A stretch of DNA of 64,000 bases, taken from positions 7,767,203 to 7,831,202 of the forward strand of contig CM065189.1 in NCBI GenBank assembly GCA_033026295.1, read 5' to 3'. This document shows, one piece after another, positions 20,973-33,245 of this stretch. The notes under the pieces are model-generated. The model searched no databases and had not been told where the DNA came from. It was given only the letters and a program-made list of their open reading frames with translations. How positions within the stretch are numbered: position 1 is the first letter of the stretch; the number at the start of each line of letters is the position of its first letter. The stretch is from Channa striata (taxonomy: Eukaryota > Chordata > Actinopteri > Anabantiformes > Channidae). The position numbers and the translations under genes were made by a program.

Positions 20973-22987
20973 CAAATTTTTAATGTGGCAGATTTCAAAG
21001 GCCTGAGCAAACTCCTCTGTAATCTGGATCTCTTTATTCTCTGAAGATTATAATCTTTTTTATCATTTGCACACTGGACTGATTGTTTCTGTGGTAATTT
21101 CTCACAGTTGTTGTTTTATTTCTCTTCCTGTTCTTTTGATTTTATAACGACTTTTTGGCACAACAGGAAACCTCATAAACCCGTAAAACTGTTTCTGAGC
21201 CTGACTTGTATCTGGTGTTGTTTTTTGCATTTTCTTGTTTAACTCTCTTGATAAACCTCGAATCAGCATAATTCCATCAACTTTATTTAATTATTAACAC
21301 CCTGTTTGCATAGGAAAAAATGCATGAGGGGGCTGCTTAATTAAATAGAATAGACATGTTTAAAAAGATGGTGCCATATTCTGTTAATGTGAAAATAATG
21401 TGAGTAACAGGTTTGCTAAATGGTATCATGTAAAGATTTTTCATCTTGCTGATGCTTTTCTGTTTTCAGTGCCATCATGTATAAATTGCAGGATTTACAA
21501 ATTTGTTTAATGTCACCTGCTAATCCCAAATGTTTGTTTACCTTTTTCATATGTACAGTAAAGGACCAGGAGTGACATCATCGACTGACTCAACCATGGC
21601 ACCAGTGAAAATGTTGAAAAAAAAAATCTGTAAGAAAAAAACATCTGCAGAAATATAATAACTGCTGAAAAATTAGTCATAGACAGCTGTGTAGTTTGCT
21701 GTTTTCAGTACATTTATTTCCAATGTGTATCATTTATTACTGACTTGTAAAGTGATTACAATTAAAAATCAATTTAAATGCATGACACTGACTTTATCAT
21801 TATTATTATTTTGTCATATTATTTTATAATAATATCACATTATATGTTCTTCTTCTTATTTTTTATTATTATTTTTAATTATTTTGTGAGGAGAAGTCCT
21901 GAGGGTATCAGCCGTCAGTCCGATTTGAACCTGGCTGACATGGATCCTGGTTTTATCTGTTTTTTGTATCTAAAGGAATTTGTTCTCAATGACTTTATCC
22001 ATATCGATTCTATCATTGTTTAGTTAAACTTTGAAACCATTTTAAACTTTGTGAAACCATTTTAACACGTTTGGTGATTCAACGCGGTAGCATTTGGCTC
22101 AGGAATCGACTGTTGCTTTGAGGAAAGTCCAGTGCGTGACTCTGTCCCAGCATGTCACGGACAAACCTTGCAGCGGCGCCTGTGGGATCTCTGTCACTCA
22201 GAACTAATAGGCCCGTATTAAGGACCTCATCAGAAAAATATAGTCTGTTAAAAACTCATCCTGAAATATTTATTTTGGAACCCGTCTCGTGACGGACACC
22301 AGAAAATAGGACATGTGGAAATGGTTCCTGCTGTGTGGACATTAATATTAAATAAATTAACACAATCGCTGTTTCTTCTAAAATATAAAAATACATTTAA
22401 AAAGAACAGCATTTGGGGACTACGATAATCAATGTAGTAGTTTTTACCATCATTTATTATCAATTATTAAATCCATTTGAATTTAACAGCACCTACAAAA
22501 ACAATGGGGATGCACGACGCAGACATGAGGCTAAAATAATAAAAATGTAAATAAATATTCGGCCAGTGTCAGTGAGCTTATCTTATAGAAGCATAAAGTA
22601 TTTTTTTAATAATCTAACTTTGATCACTGTTAAGTTCAGGCCTGTTGTTAAATTAAATTAGGGGTTTTCGGCCAAGCCTGAGGCCTTTTCTCTCCACTGT
22701 CGTTAAAGTGGAAGAGCGTCCTTATTTAGCTTGGTGTCATAATGTCAAATTTTTTGTAGAATAAAACAGACACTGACGCCATAGATATGTGTGCACTTAT
22801 ACACAAGATAATATTCATACGGCATAAAGTGGCTTTTATGATCAGGTTATAGCGTGACAGGTTTGACAAAAATCCGTAAACCTCATTCCTGGTCTTGTTA
22901 TTAACGGCAATTTAAAGGGGTCAACGCCGAGGGAGCTGTAATAAAACTGTCAGCAAAACAATTTCACACAACGAGATGGAAAAAGTG
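20973..22987. other. Intergenic, between convergent C17orf67-like and cbx8 genes
   Basis: AT-rich sequence with a short TTA repeat region near 21795-21885. Nothing coding is supported, and no transposon could be recognised. Confidence 0.6.
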
Positions 22988-22993
22988 TTTATT
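22988..22993 (-). terminator. Candidate polyadenylation signal of cbx8
   Basis: AATAAA on the minus strand, about 720 bases after the cbx8 stop. The intervening sequence would be the 3' UTR. Chosen for position only. Confidence 0.35.
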
Positions 22994-23709
22994 GAAAAAC
23001 CGTCTAAAAAGCCTTTTGACACAAACCGTAATTGTTACACAGAAGCTTCATGAACGTTTTCTATGAACATGAAAAATAGAGGCTATGTTCATGCAGTTAT
23101 ATGCGGCTTGGTTACAACAGTTCGTTTGCGTGTTGAATTCTTTAGTTAAGTTTACAGTTACTAATGTTAACTCAGTCATCGTTAAACAACAAAACTGATT
23201 ATTTCTTAATACTTTTTAATTCAAAGTGCTTGAGTTTTTTTTTTTATTAACCCTATTGAATTGAAAAGCGTATCTTCAGTCAAATGAATTGATAATACCC
23301 ACAAACTATAAGTAATCTCAAAACCTCGCCTCATTTCTTGCAATTAGCTTAAGCTGGCAGATAAAAGCGTAATAAAAAAAAAATACATTCTAGTTAGCTG
23401 TGTTTGCAAAATAGTAAATTTGTTAGGCTGTGTACACAAAGTAGCCGGTTGCTGCAAAGGAAACATGCAACTCGGTCATGTTAGCCAGTGCTTGATATAA
23501 AATGGACTTCATTTGATTTGGTCAATACATTAAATAGATGTCCAACTTTATAATATATACATATGCACATTATGTAATTTTTTCTTTATACATTTACATA
23601 CAAAAACTGGTTTGCTTAATAATCACACTGTGTTCGATAACTTCAGAACAGGTCTGACAAAACAAAGTCAGAGGAAACAAAAAGTGGCTTGAAGAACTCA
23701 GTCAAGTTA

Positions 23710-25986
23710 TCATCTCTTGTCTTTAAAGAAGCCCTTATCAGTGCTGCTCTCCTTGATGGTGACGGTCAGGAAGTTGGTGGTCACGTCCGTCACCAGGATC
23801 TTTTCCACGTTACCCAAAGACGGCCTCCACGTCACCTCATCCAAGTCATCATCGAGCCTGGTAGGAGACGGCCTGTCTAAGAAGTAAGGTTTCTCCATCG
23901 GAGGAAGCTTGGCGGGGTGACTCAGGCTGGGACATAGTTTCGTTTGGTGCTTGAAGTGTGCAGGTGCCAGGTAGTCGGAGCCGTCTTTAGTCCTTTGTGA
24001 GTCAGTGTCCATTCTGTTTGGATAAAGGCTGCGGCCTGAGTACAGCTTGTAGGAGCTTCCGCTGGAGAATCCTCGGCTGTGCGTGTGGTGATGATGGTGG
24101 TGGTGGTGGTGATGGTGGTGTTTATGGCTGTGACTGTGGTTTTCTGGATGTCTGTGACCCACTCTGACCAGCCTCATTCCTTCATCCCCCTGGAGCTTGG
24201 CCAGTTTGTGAGGGATGTGGCTCAACTGCTCCTCTGCTCTTCTCTTGTGGGGCTCAGGGACAATAGGGCCGTAGCGAGGCTTAGGCTTCGGGCCTCTTTT
24301 TTTGGGTACGTACATGAGTCCATCTGGACTGCTTTGGGTGCTGAGTTCTGGTGGCCGGACACGCACGCTTTCCCCGCGGTTAACGGTGCTGGGTGGGAAG
24401 ATGGTGGGAACCACAGCTCTCAGGCCCTCTCTGGCCCTGGGGGTGACAATGGGCTCTGGAGTCGGGTAGGTGATGTGAATCCCTCGAGCTGCCTCACTCC
24501 TAAAATCATAGGCCTTCCCTTTAACTTTTGCCTGTGCCTTTAAGAGAACAAGAAATTAAGTCAATTAATATTTGAAACAATAACTAAAATAAGCCCTTTT
24601 TGTGTATATATGTATATTTTTTTTATTTAAAAGCCCTTTTCTCCTCAGGCATTTTAACTTGACCAACTGACAGTGAACAAGCATGAAGAACAACAGGACT
24701 GATGCACAAATGAAACTGAAGGACCTAATCAAATGATTTCAAAATAAATTGTTGTATTTTACAAGACTTTGGCATGACATGTCAAATTAAGTTTTATTGA
24801 AGAGGTCGTTTAAATGTTGTAATAACTGCCCATTCACATTTTTTTTAAGTATTGTGTGGATTGCACGGCCCCTTTTTAACACCAGTCCGGTCAATCGGGA
24901 TTCTGGTATTTACACTGATGACAAACTGTCGGCGATGAATCCGTTTTCCGAGCTTTCGAATCTGATTTTAAAAAAATAATAATTTATAAAAAGATTACCG
25001 TGTCGTTTTATAAGCTGCGGGTGGTTTTTGCAGTGTGTCATCGGATCCCCGCAAACTGTTAACGCGCCGTGTTTTAAACATTAGCACAAGCCGCCGGATC
25101 CGCGCGTGTTTAGCCGAAACAAAATGGGGCCGAACTATTTAAAGGGAACGACTGAACCCGAACCCGCCGGACTGAGTTCGACCAAACGCCGCCACAAGCA
25201 ACTGTCGCGCTCTTCGTGCAATGCACGAGCCGACGAAACGCACGAATCGCTCGCTTTACCTTGAGCAGGAAGGTCTTGGGTTTGGGTCCCCGCTTTTTGG
25301 GCCCGTACAGCTCCCGTTCACGCTCCCTGTGAGACACGCAGACACCCATTTTGAGCGTCACGGGAGCAAAGTGCAACGAGGACAACACAGATTTATTGGA
25401 CATGTTGACGTTCACGGGCGGCCCGGACATCTTACCTCTGTTCGAACGCGGCGAGCAGGCGGGTGTCCAGTATGTTTTCCTCCGGTTCCCAAGTGCTGTA
25501 CCTGATAAAAAAAAAAAAAAAAAGACACACAACAACAGCAGCACAGCGTTACGGCGGATTGAGGAAGCGAGCGCTGACACACGCCGTGTGGATGGCCGCA
25601 GCGTTAGCCTGAAAGCTAAACTCTCCATCCTGCTGTGTGCACCTCCGTTTTAATCCGGCTGCTTCGCTAGCTGTGGCGAGCTAGCGAAGCAGCCGACGCC
25701 GTAACGCAGGTCCATCCGCGGAGCGACAAACATGCGAGACACACGACGTAGCGGGACTTACTTGGGAGACCAGCCCTTCCATTTGACGAGGTATTCGATC
25801 CGACCCTGCATGCCATCAGAAACAAGCAGAAACGACTTGGTTAGCGTGCAGAGCCGCTGCACTAACAGTACACTGAAGGCTGTGGAGGGAAAAGGGCAAG
25901 TTCCAGCTCACGCCTACCTTTCTTATCCTCCGTTTGATGATCGACTCGGCAGCAAACACCCGCTCCCCGACGGCAGACAGCTCCAT
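23710..25986 (-). CDS. cbx8: Chromobox protein 8 (PRC1 subunit), 5 exons, 357 aa
   Basis: Exons, 5' to 3': 25986-25918, 25805-25762, 25501-25436, 25326-25260, 24537-23710 (TGA); all phases agree. CBX8 reads H3K27me3 and anchors canonical PRC1 on chromatin in the nucleus. The N-terminus [20 protein letters not shown] begins the chromodomain, with cage residues F11, W32 and W35 present. An AT-hook-like KKRGPKPK follows at 70-77, and a second [10 protein letters not shown] lies in the last exon. The C-terminal Pc box ([20 protein letters not shown] ending GFFKDKR) is CBX8-type and is the RING1-binding segment. The [18 protein letters not shown] signature also marks CBX8. The middle contains a run of 12 histidines. 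Human CBX8 is about 389 aa; the paralogue (8a or 8b) cannot be told. Confidence 0.95.
24086..24122 (-). repeat. cbx8: Coding His-codon repeat in cbx8
   Basis: CAC/CAT triplets encode 12 consecutive histidines, preceded by HSHSHK. On the plus strand it appears as a GGT/GAT repeat, so length polymorphism is likely. Confidence 0.95.
25507..25523 (-). repeat. Homopolymer T17 forming the polypyrimidine tract of cbx8 exon 3
   Basis: Seventeen As on the plus strand, read as Ts by the cbx8 transcript, end 5 bases before the acceptor AG (25502-25503) of exon 3. Confidence 0.9.
25656..25695. repeat. Perfect inverted repeat (17-bp arms, 6-nt loop) in cbx8 intron 2
   Basis: The left arm CGGCTGCTTCGCTAGCT (25656-25672) and right arm AGCTAGCGAAGCAGCCG (25679-25695) are exact reverse complements with GTGGCG between. 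It could form a hairpin in RNA or a cruciform in DNA. Confidence 0.95.
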
Positions 25987-26310
25987 GTTTACTCCAGCGC
26001 TACCCCACCGTTAGCTTGGAGGACGGTAATGTTAGCAGAGCAGATATTTTTTCCTCCAGTCCCAGCCACTCTGAATTCCCGACAGACCATAATACTCCCG
26101 AACAGAATGGACGTCAGCGCAATTTTTCTTTTTTTTTTACTGCGTTGCTAAGGAACCGCAGTCGGTGGAACCTCTATGAAGAGCGTCCATTGGTCGAGCC
26201 GTTGCTACGTGCTCGGGTTGCTAAGTGAGGGGAGGAGCGTGAGCCCTTGCGAATTCTTTCGGGGGGGGGGGAATGGAGGTTTTTCCCCGCGCGGCGGGTG
26301 AATCATTTCG
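25987..26310 (-). promoter_or_regulatory. Probable promoter region of cbx8
   Basis: GC-rich sequence upstream of the cbx8 ATG. It contains three GTTGCTA half-sites (26144, 26201, 26217; RFX X-box half-site-like), one ATTGG/CCAAT box near 26188-26193 and a CpG-rich block at 26285-26315. The transcription start is not defined. Confidence 0.45.
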
Positions 26311-29300
26311 CGCAATCATTTCGATTTTTATAACTGCACGTGGCATCACAGGTGGTCTGCTCTGATCCATGTGACGGCGACGCCTCGCGAGTAGCAAAAC
26401 GAGGAAATAACAATCCGCTCATGGCTTATGCGACACACGAGAAACAAAATGAGACATCCCTCATTTTTGTTTAGTCTATCCAGCAGTGTATTTATCAGCT
26501 GCCGTAGAGGCGCATGGCGGAGGTTATTATATTAGCGATTAAACACACAAGCGGCGCTCGTCTCGTTTCCAGAAAATTTTGTTTGTCCTTGTCCCTGTGT
26601 CGGGCCAAACACACAGAGGGACCTGTGCTGTTTCTGTGAGGCCACGCCAAGACTGTTTCTGTCATTTCTTCTGAAGACCCCTTGTAGGGTAATTGTGAAT
26701 TGAAAGATGATTTTTATTTACGTGTTGTCATTACTTGTGGGGCATTGCTGTCTATGTGCGCGCTGACAAGCGCATAGAAATAAAAGCCCTGCCTTCGATG
26801 TTAAACACTGATGTGGGTTAAATCAAATAAAAAATAAAACCTTGCAAATGACAGTGTGCGGGAAACACCAGCTGATCTTAAGGCGTCAGGCAGTAATGAT
26901 TTTATTATTTCTCATATTTCTCGACACCCTGGCAAGGCTCTGAGAAAAAAAGTCCCTCACTGATTGATCGGTCAGTAAATCATGACAATCTGCGGTGTGT
27001 GCGTCTGTGATTTCTGAACTGTAGCTTTTATAGTTACAGTTTCAGTGTGTGTGTTACTCACCTCATCTGCAAAGGTGCAAATAATAGCTTTGGAATTTTA
27101 TTAAAATATTTAATTTTAGTTGCTTGAAGTCTAGTTTCTAGCTATATTTATTTAATCAAAACAAAGATTTATTTTGAATTCCTGCTTTTTTGTTTGTTTG
27201 TTTAAACGGCCACAACGCAGGAGTCCGCTCACTGTGATTTATTTCTCCAATTCACAGAGCAATGGGTTAGTTACATTTTTAGAGAATCATCGTCAAAGGC
27301 GTACCAATCTGTATAAAAATAAGAAAAATATTTTTCTTTAAAGTCACAAAAAAATATAAAATAAAAATGCAAATAAAGTCTAGGTATTTGTTAAATAATT
27401 TGTGATCTAGCCTATTTCACAAATATGTGTGTAGAAACAAATGCCTGGAATTACTAATTGTTTCACTGTCTTGGAGGCTCTAAATTTGTATTTACTTTAC
27501 ATTAAATTATTTGCTTGTTTGCTTCATTAATTTGGTAACTTCAGTTAAATCCACCGAAGGCTAATGAAAATAATCCAAAGCGAAATATTAATTCAGTGTG
27601 ATTTTTATTATGTTTTAGAACCTTTGGTGGTCAAGTCTCACAGATATAAAATAAAATGGGCTAGAACACAGTTGTTCTCCAGTTATTTGCGCTCTGATCG
27701 TTTCCGGCCTAATTTTTCGGAAATATTAATAGTCTACAGTGGACAATGGGGGGCACAGATGACAGCTTCATTTGTTATTGTTATTATTTTGTTTTTATTT
27801 ATATTTTCTAAGCTGCATGGCCAGTAACAAATGTCTGGTAAGTTTGAGCTTTTATAGATTTAACACGGCATTTCAAATGACGGTTTCTTATGAATAGATC
27901 AAATATAAATGCGGGTGACCTCACATAAGGCTATTGAATAAACAACACATAAAACATATTCATAGTAAAATAACCGTATCTCCTGTACCATTATGACACA
28001 AAGTCACAGCTCAGCTGTACCAACCAGAGCAACTTGTATCTTTGAGTAGTCTTGAGTTTAGGTTTTTAAAAACCAGGAATATGAATTTTAAAGATTTAAT
28101 TTCCCGCTTGATAAAACTAGAGATGTAATGAAGCATCTTAGCAGCGACCATGTTCTTTTTTTTTATTAAACTGAACCTAGAAAATCCATTTAGAATCCAT
28201 GAGAATTCCCATTATTTTAGAAGTGATTTCCATTGCCCTCTACGTCTTTATTATCTGTCATCACAAACCCATTAAAAGCTGGCTCCGTGCGCACTGTAGC
28301 CAATCAGGGACCTCTTGTTTTAATTGGCTGCTGCGCGTGGAAACGTACAGATGTGGCGTAATGACCTGAGCGCCCAGGGGACTTTGTTCCAAAAACCGAA
28401 GTTATTGTCATTTTCATAACGTTCGTTTGTGATAGGTGCGTATGAAACTCGTGCAGGCGGACGTGTCCATTGGTGGGGACACCGGGATCAGTGACAGACA
28501 GCGTCTCCTGTCACCTCACGGCGCGCGTTTAAAGGCTGAACTAATTGATAACACAGTCTATTGACTTTGCTCAGTTCCAGAGATTTAGTCGAGCCTATAA
28601 AAGCAAATGCGGGGGTGTGAACTCTTTTGACCAAACATTTAGTTTTAGAAGATATAGACAACTTATTTGATAATGCTGATTTTTTTAAAGGCGCTTACAT
28701 GATAAATGCAGCTGTGGGGATCGCAGCCCTTTAAAGGAACGAAGCTTTCAGGAGCCGATGGGCCTATTTATTTCTTATTGAATGAAGGCGTCTGTCTGAC
28801 GATATCATGGATTATGCACCTTTTATTTTTTCAGGCTTTCCCTCGCCCATTTTTAAGCGCACACGCACTCAGCAGACAGACAGGGAAGATGGGCGCTCCT
28901 TCAGACTCTGGATGCGATTGGTCTCGGCGCGCCTGCAGTGCAGCAGTGCTGCCGCCGTTAAAACACTATTGGTTGGCTTGTATCCGGGCAAGACGCTGGT
29001 TCCCGGTGCGCGCACAAATGGGAAACCCCGGCCACATATCACAAACTGAGGAAAATGCTTTAAAAATGGAAAGACTGAGAGATTTAAACAGTATTTGTGC
29101 CAGTTAAGGCAGCGTGATCTGATGGCCTGTTCGTTGTTAGATTGAATAATTACAGCGGATATAAAGCAACTAATTTCAAAATCAAAGATTGTTTCTCCTG
29201 TACATCACTCCGGAGACTTTTCTCTGGTAACGTTTCTCCCAGTGCCCACTGTAAAGTTTCATTTATTTCACATTGGCACGGAAAGGTGAGGCGGGACAGC

Positions 29301-30994
29301 TCCGGGTTTCCGTCACAGGTAACCTCATCTACATGCAATGGGTTTCACACGGTTTATTTCCTGCAACGCAGCTTTCCCTCACCCGAAACACTTCCTCTTG
29401 TGATACCAGACCTGGGATTCTAAACGCAGCAGACACAAAGGACAGTGTGTAATGTCTGGAGAGCACTGGATCAAACGAAGAGCGGAGAGGCGCGCACGCT
29501 GCGCTTCGTCTGTCTGCGTGCCGCGCACAACTCTCCAATTAGGCGCGCACAGGAAACAACCATAGCTGAGTGAATATTCACTTCCCCGCAGAAGCACACA
29601 TGGCTAAATGAGGATGTCGATGGGATAAATCACTGGTGTTTTCACGGCTGCAGAGCCATGACTGAGTCATCAGCAATGCAGCAGCCACCGCTGGATGCTT
29701 CAGAGTTTAGTCACTTGTGTATCAGTAAACTGGACGAAGCGCCCTGTGCCCGAGGCTGCTCGTGTCCAAGTCCTATTATGACTTATTAGCCAAACAACAT
29801 TAATATCAACAAGGCTGAATACCACAGGTGGTAAAACTGCACAAAGAGCAATGCTCACAAGTAGCATGGAACATTACAGCGCATGCTTTAAAATATGCTC
29901 AAAGTGCAAAGAGCACAAACCCTCCACTAAGATAACAATGGATTTTAAGCGTAGCTATAAGTTGTTAAAAAAATTTGTCAAAAGAAAAAAACGGCAAAGA
30001 AAATATTCTATTATGGAATTAAAACCAAGAACAGAGATTCGTGTTACTATAGAGACTTGGTGTGGAACAGAAACAGCAGCATGTGAAGATGGAGCTGATT
30101 TAACCACGTTATGCACTGACCGCAGTCCAGAAAGTCAGTGTATATCATTTGATCGTTTTTGTATCTGCTTCTGTTAGGTAGAAACGTTTTAAATGAAATA
30201 CATGTTGTGGGCTAAAAAGAGCGTTACCCTGTGGAGAGAAGTGGAGTATAAATATGAAGTACAAGCCACAGATGGAAATGCCTTTTTGTTTTAATTGTAC
30301 CTATAAATAATCAGCCTGTTTATGGACTTGCAAGAAATGGGATTCCAAGAGTGGACCTATTTTGTGATAGAGATCTGTTCTGTAACCCACATGTTAAACT
30401 GGTAAGTTCAGACTGCTTTCCTGCTCATAATTAAATAAAACCTAATTGTGGGTTTCGGCAGTTTGTAAATGTGCACTGAAGTCTCTTCTTCAGCGGGTGC
30501 TACTTCCTTAAGAAAATGTGTGATGTCAGTTGAATCTGCAATGCGCGCACTTTGTCCCCTTTCTGTGCACGAGGTTAGGGAAAAGGCTGCAGGCCTGCTG
30601 CAGGAGCAGAGACTGTGGATTACATGTCTGATCCTGAATTTCCATGTGGTCCCTGACCCAAGCAGCACGCCTCTAAATACAAGACTCCCCGGATTTGCGA
30701 TTTTGGACCACACCAGCAGACATTTAGAGGGTTTATCCTTCAAATCCATGTGCCCTAGGACATTTAGGCCCAACTCAGTCATGCATGCACTAATTCAGCA
30801 TTTACTGGCAGTTAGAAGAGGAAAAGGAAAAGGGCGGAACACGGACAGCTCTAGTTATTACACAATTTGATGCAGTTCTTGTTTTATTTCAGAGCTTACA
30901 TAACCAGCATGTTGGGTGTATGGCAGAGTTTCGCCTTTGTTCAAACGAACTAGTCGTGTGCATAGGTAGAGGAAATAATATCATCTTTTAAATC

Positions 30995-31014
30995 CTGCGG
31001 GGAATTCCCCGCAG
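30995..31014. promoter_or_regulatory. Perfect 20-bp palindrome with kappaB-like core
   Basis: CTGCGGGGAATTCCCCGCAG is its own reverse complement. Its centre GGGGAATTCCCC fits a symmetric NF-kappaB-type site. Binding is inferred from sequence alone. Confidence 0.5.
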
Positions 31015-31130
31015 TGGCGCGTTTTGTAGAAACACTGATGAAATTACTTGTCGGCCGCAGCAACAGCAGCAGCAGCAGCAGCTGTAGCTGCGAGGTGCCT
31101 CGCAGAGACCCGATCGAGAAGAAAGTGGAT

Positions 31131-31175
31131 GGAGAGGAGAGGAGAGAGGAGAGGAGAGAGGAGAGAGGAGAGGAG
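31131..31175. repeat. GGAGA/GAGAG polypurine repeat
   Basis: About 45 bases of pure purine with five- and seven-base periodic GGAGA / GAGAGGA units. It is capable of triplex formation. Confidence 0.85.
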
Positions 31176-32758
31176 CCATTTTCTCTGTCAGTGCTCACGT
31201 TAACGCGCGCACAGAGCGCGGCTTGATTGGCGGACTGCGGCGGAGAAAATGGTCTCTGTCATTACCGCCGTCGGGTTACACTCCCCTCGTGTTCACGGCG
31301 CTTGTCTATCAGTTGCATCTATAACACGTAAAATGAACAACACGTCTGATTTGGAGGTTTATAAATCATGAAGACCGAGCTGCCGCGCGCACGTCCCCTT
31401 CAATCCTGCAAGAGAACAGCAGCTGGCTGCGGGGCTGACATGTAGGCAATAGGAAACCGTGGAATCATGGAAATATTAACCATGCACGGTCCGTTAAACT
31501 AAACCTGCGGGTCAAGCGAAGAAATCCTTCACCTCCTGCTGAGGGCGCAGCAAAACGGGGGGATTTCTTCAGGAAACATCTGACAGGAGCACCTGTTCAG
31601 GTCAGAGTTACGAGCTCTAAACCGCTGAAATCCTCTTCAGAGACTCATACAAAGCCAAAGCACCAACATCCCGGCGGATTCATAGATGCTGGTTCAGTGA
31701 GCTGTTATTAATAATCTTTATTAGGGGTTTCATGAATGGTCAATTCGGCTAAAGTGTCACAGATTTATAACATTTTACCAAAAAAGAAAAAATCACCAGA
31801 AACTGAATATATGTATGAAACTTATCTTAAATGTTTTGAGATGAATTTGTTGAAGTAAATTTAAAGATGTTGGTTGGCACAAAGTGGGTTCAGACGGCCT
31901 GTAGAGTTCAGATGATGGCCATCTGAAAATAATGTAATCATCCTCACTATACACATGCACAGGGCCACATACAGAGTAAGTTGTAACTTGATCTATTTAC
32001 CTATAGATGTGTATATAACGCTGGTGTGGGACCACAGAAATAACAAGTTCATAGATCATTTGCAAACAGTTTTATTATTGCAAAAATGTACCATAGGAAG
32101 CCTTCACTTGTATTTAGCCTGCACACAAAACATCACAAGTGCATGTGATCACCGTTCTCACAGAGCTGGATCATGGGAGTTACTAGCGGAGGAGGAAACG
32201 TGTTTAAGGATACTTAGAAATATTTATTTGTTTCAAAAGTTACTCCAAATATGACACAGCCTTCACACATTTTCTTATAAAAACCTGCATTTCGTCTCTA
32301 GACAGCTGATCAGTCGTGCCAGGGCGACAGAGGATGGGCAAAAGTTGAATCATGGAGCACCCAGCTGGTGGTATTAATCGGATGGATTACACAGCTCGCT
32401 TGGCAATGTTCACCAATGTGTGACTGATTTGATTCAACCAAGACAAAAAAAAAAAAAGCAGTTTATAAAAAAAATCTTTCTTTCCTAATAACAAATAAAT
32501 ATTCTCACATGGTTGTTGTCATGGAAGAGATGCATGACTCAAACCCCCCCCCCCAGTGTGACCAGAGACCAAATAATATAAGCATATATCGAACATTAAC
32601 CATTAATAATGTCTGAAACCCATCTCCTCTCTTTTCAACAATGTGAATCACGTTAACAGAAAGGCGCTTCATTTTTCGTTTTCTGCTTATTTGACTAAGC
32701 CTAATGGCATAATCTGTCCAAGCAGCATGCATCCTTGTTTAAATCTGTCCATCTGTTT

Positions 32759-32778
32759 ACACACACACACACACACAC
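32759..32778. repeat. (CA)n microsatellite
   Basis: Short uninterrupted AC/CA run downstream of cbx4. Confidence 0.9.
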
Positions 32779-33245
32779 TCATCCCCACTCACTCAAAGAC
32801 ACAGTGTAATTTACCATGATTCAATATAATTTCTCTCCTTACAAAATCTTCCATATAGCCCACATTTGTTACCATTATCTGTAGACAGCTGAGAGTAGAA
32901 ATCAAATGACATCCATAGGAAAGTGAGAAGTATTTACAAAAGTTAAGTGCATCTTCAATTAAAATTCTGTCATCACTTTGATCAAATTCTGCTTTTTCAG
33001 ATAAGTTTGAAATGGCTGAAATAAGATACTGCATGTGATAAAAGCTCCAGAAATAATAACAATAATAAGAACAAGCGCTTACAAGAAGAAGTATGCAAAC
33101 AATCCAATAAAGGATCCATTTTCTCCTTTATCTGGGCTTTACAAAATGAAAACATTAAGAAGTCATTTGTAAATTCAAGCATCTGAAAATACAAATATAT
33201 CTAATGTACATTTATATACAGCTGCACAGTTGGTGCCGACCTCCG

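Larger units (their letters stand above)
26311..33245. other. Intergenic, between cbx8 and cbx4
   Basis: About 7 kb without a supported gene. It has alternating AT-rich and GC-rich blocks; those around 28270-28520, 28860-29040 and 31010-31450 carry CCAAT boxes and CpGs and could be regulatory. It also contains a 20-bp palindrome (30995-31014), a GGAGA repeat, a (CA)n run at 32759-32778 and, next to 33246, the cbx4 3' UTR. Conservation could not be tested. Confidence 0.5.

Noticed and set aside
29851..30177. 108-codon basic open frame between cbx8 and cbx4
   Set aside because: Lysine-rich composition follows AT-rich DNA; no family match or gene structure.
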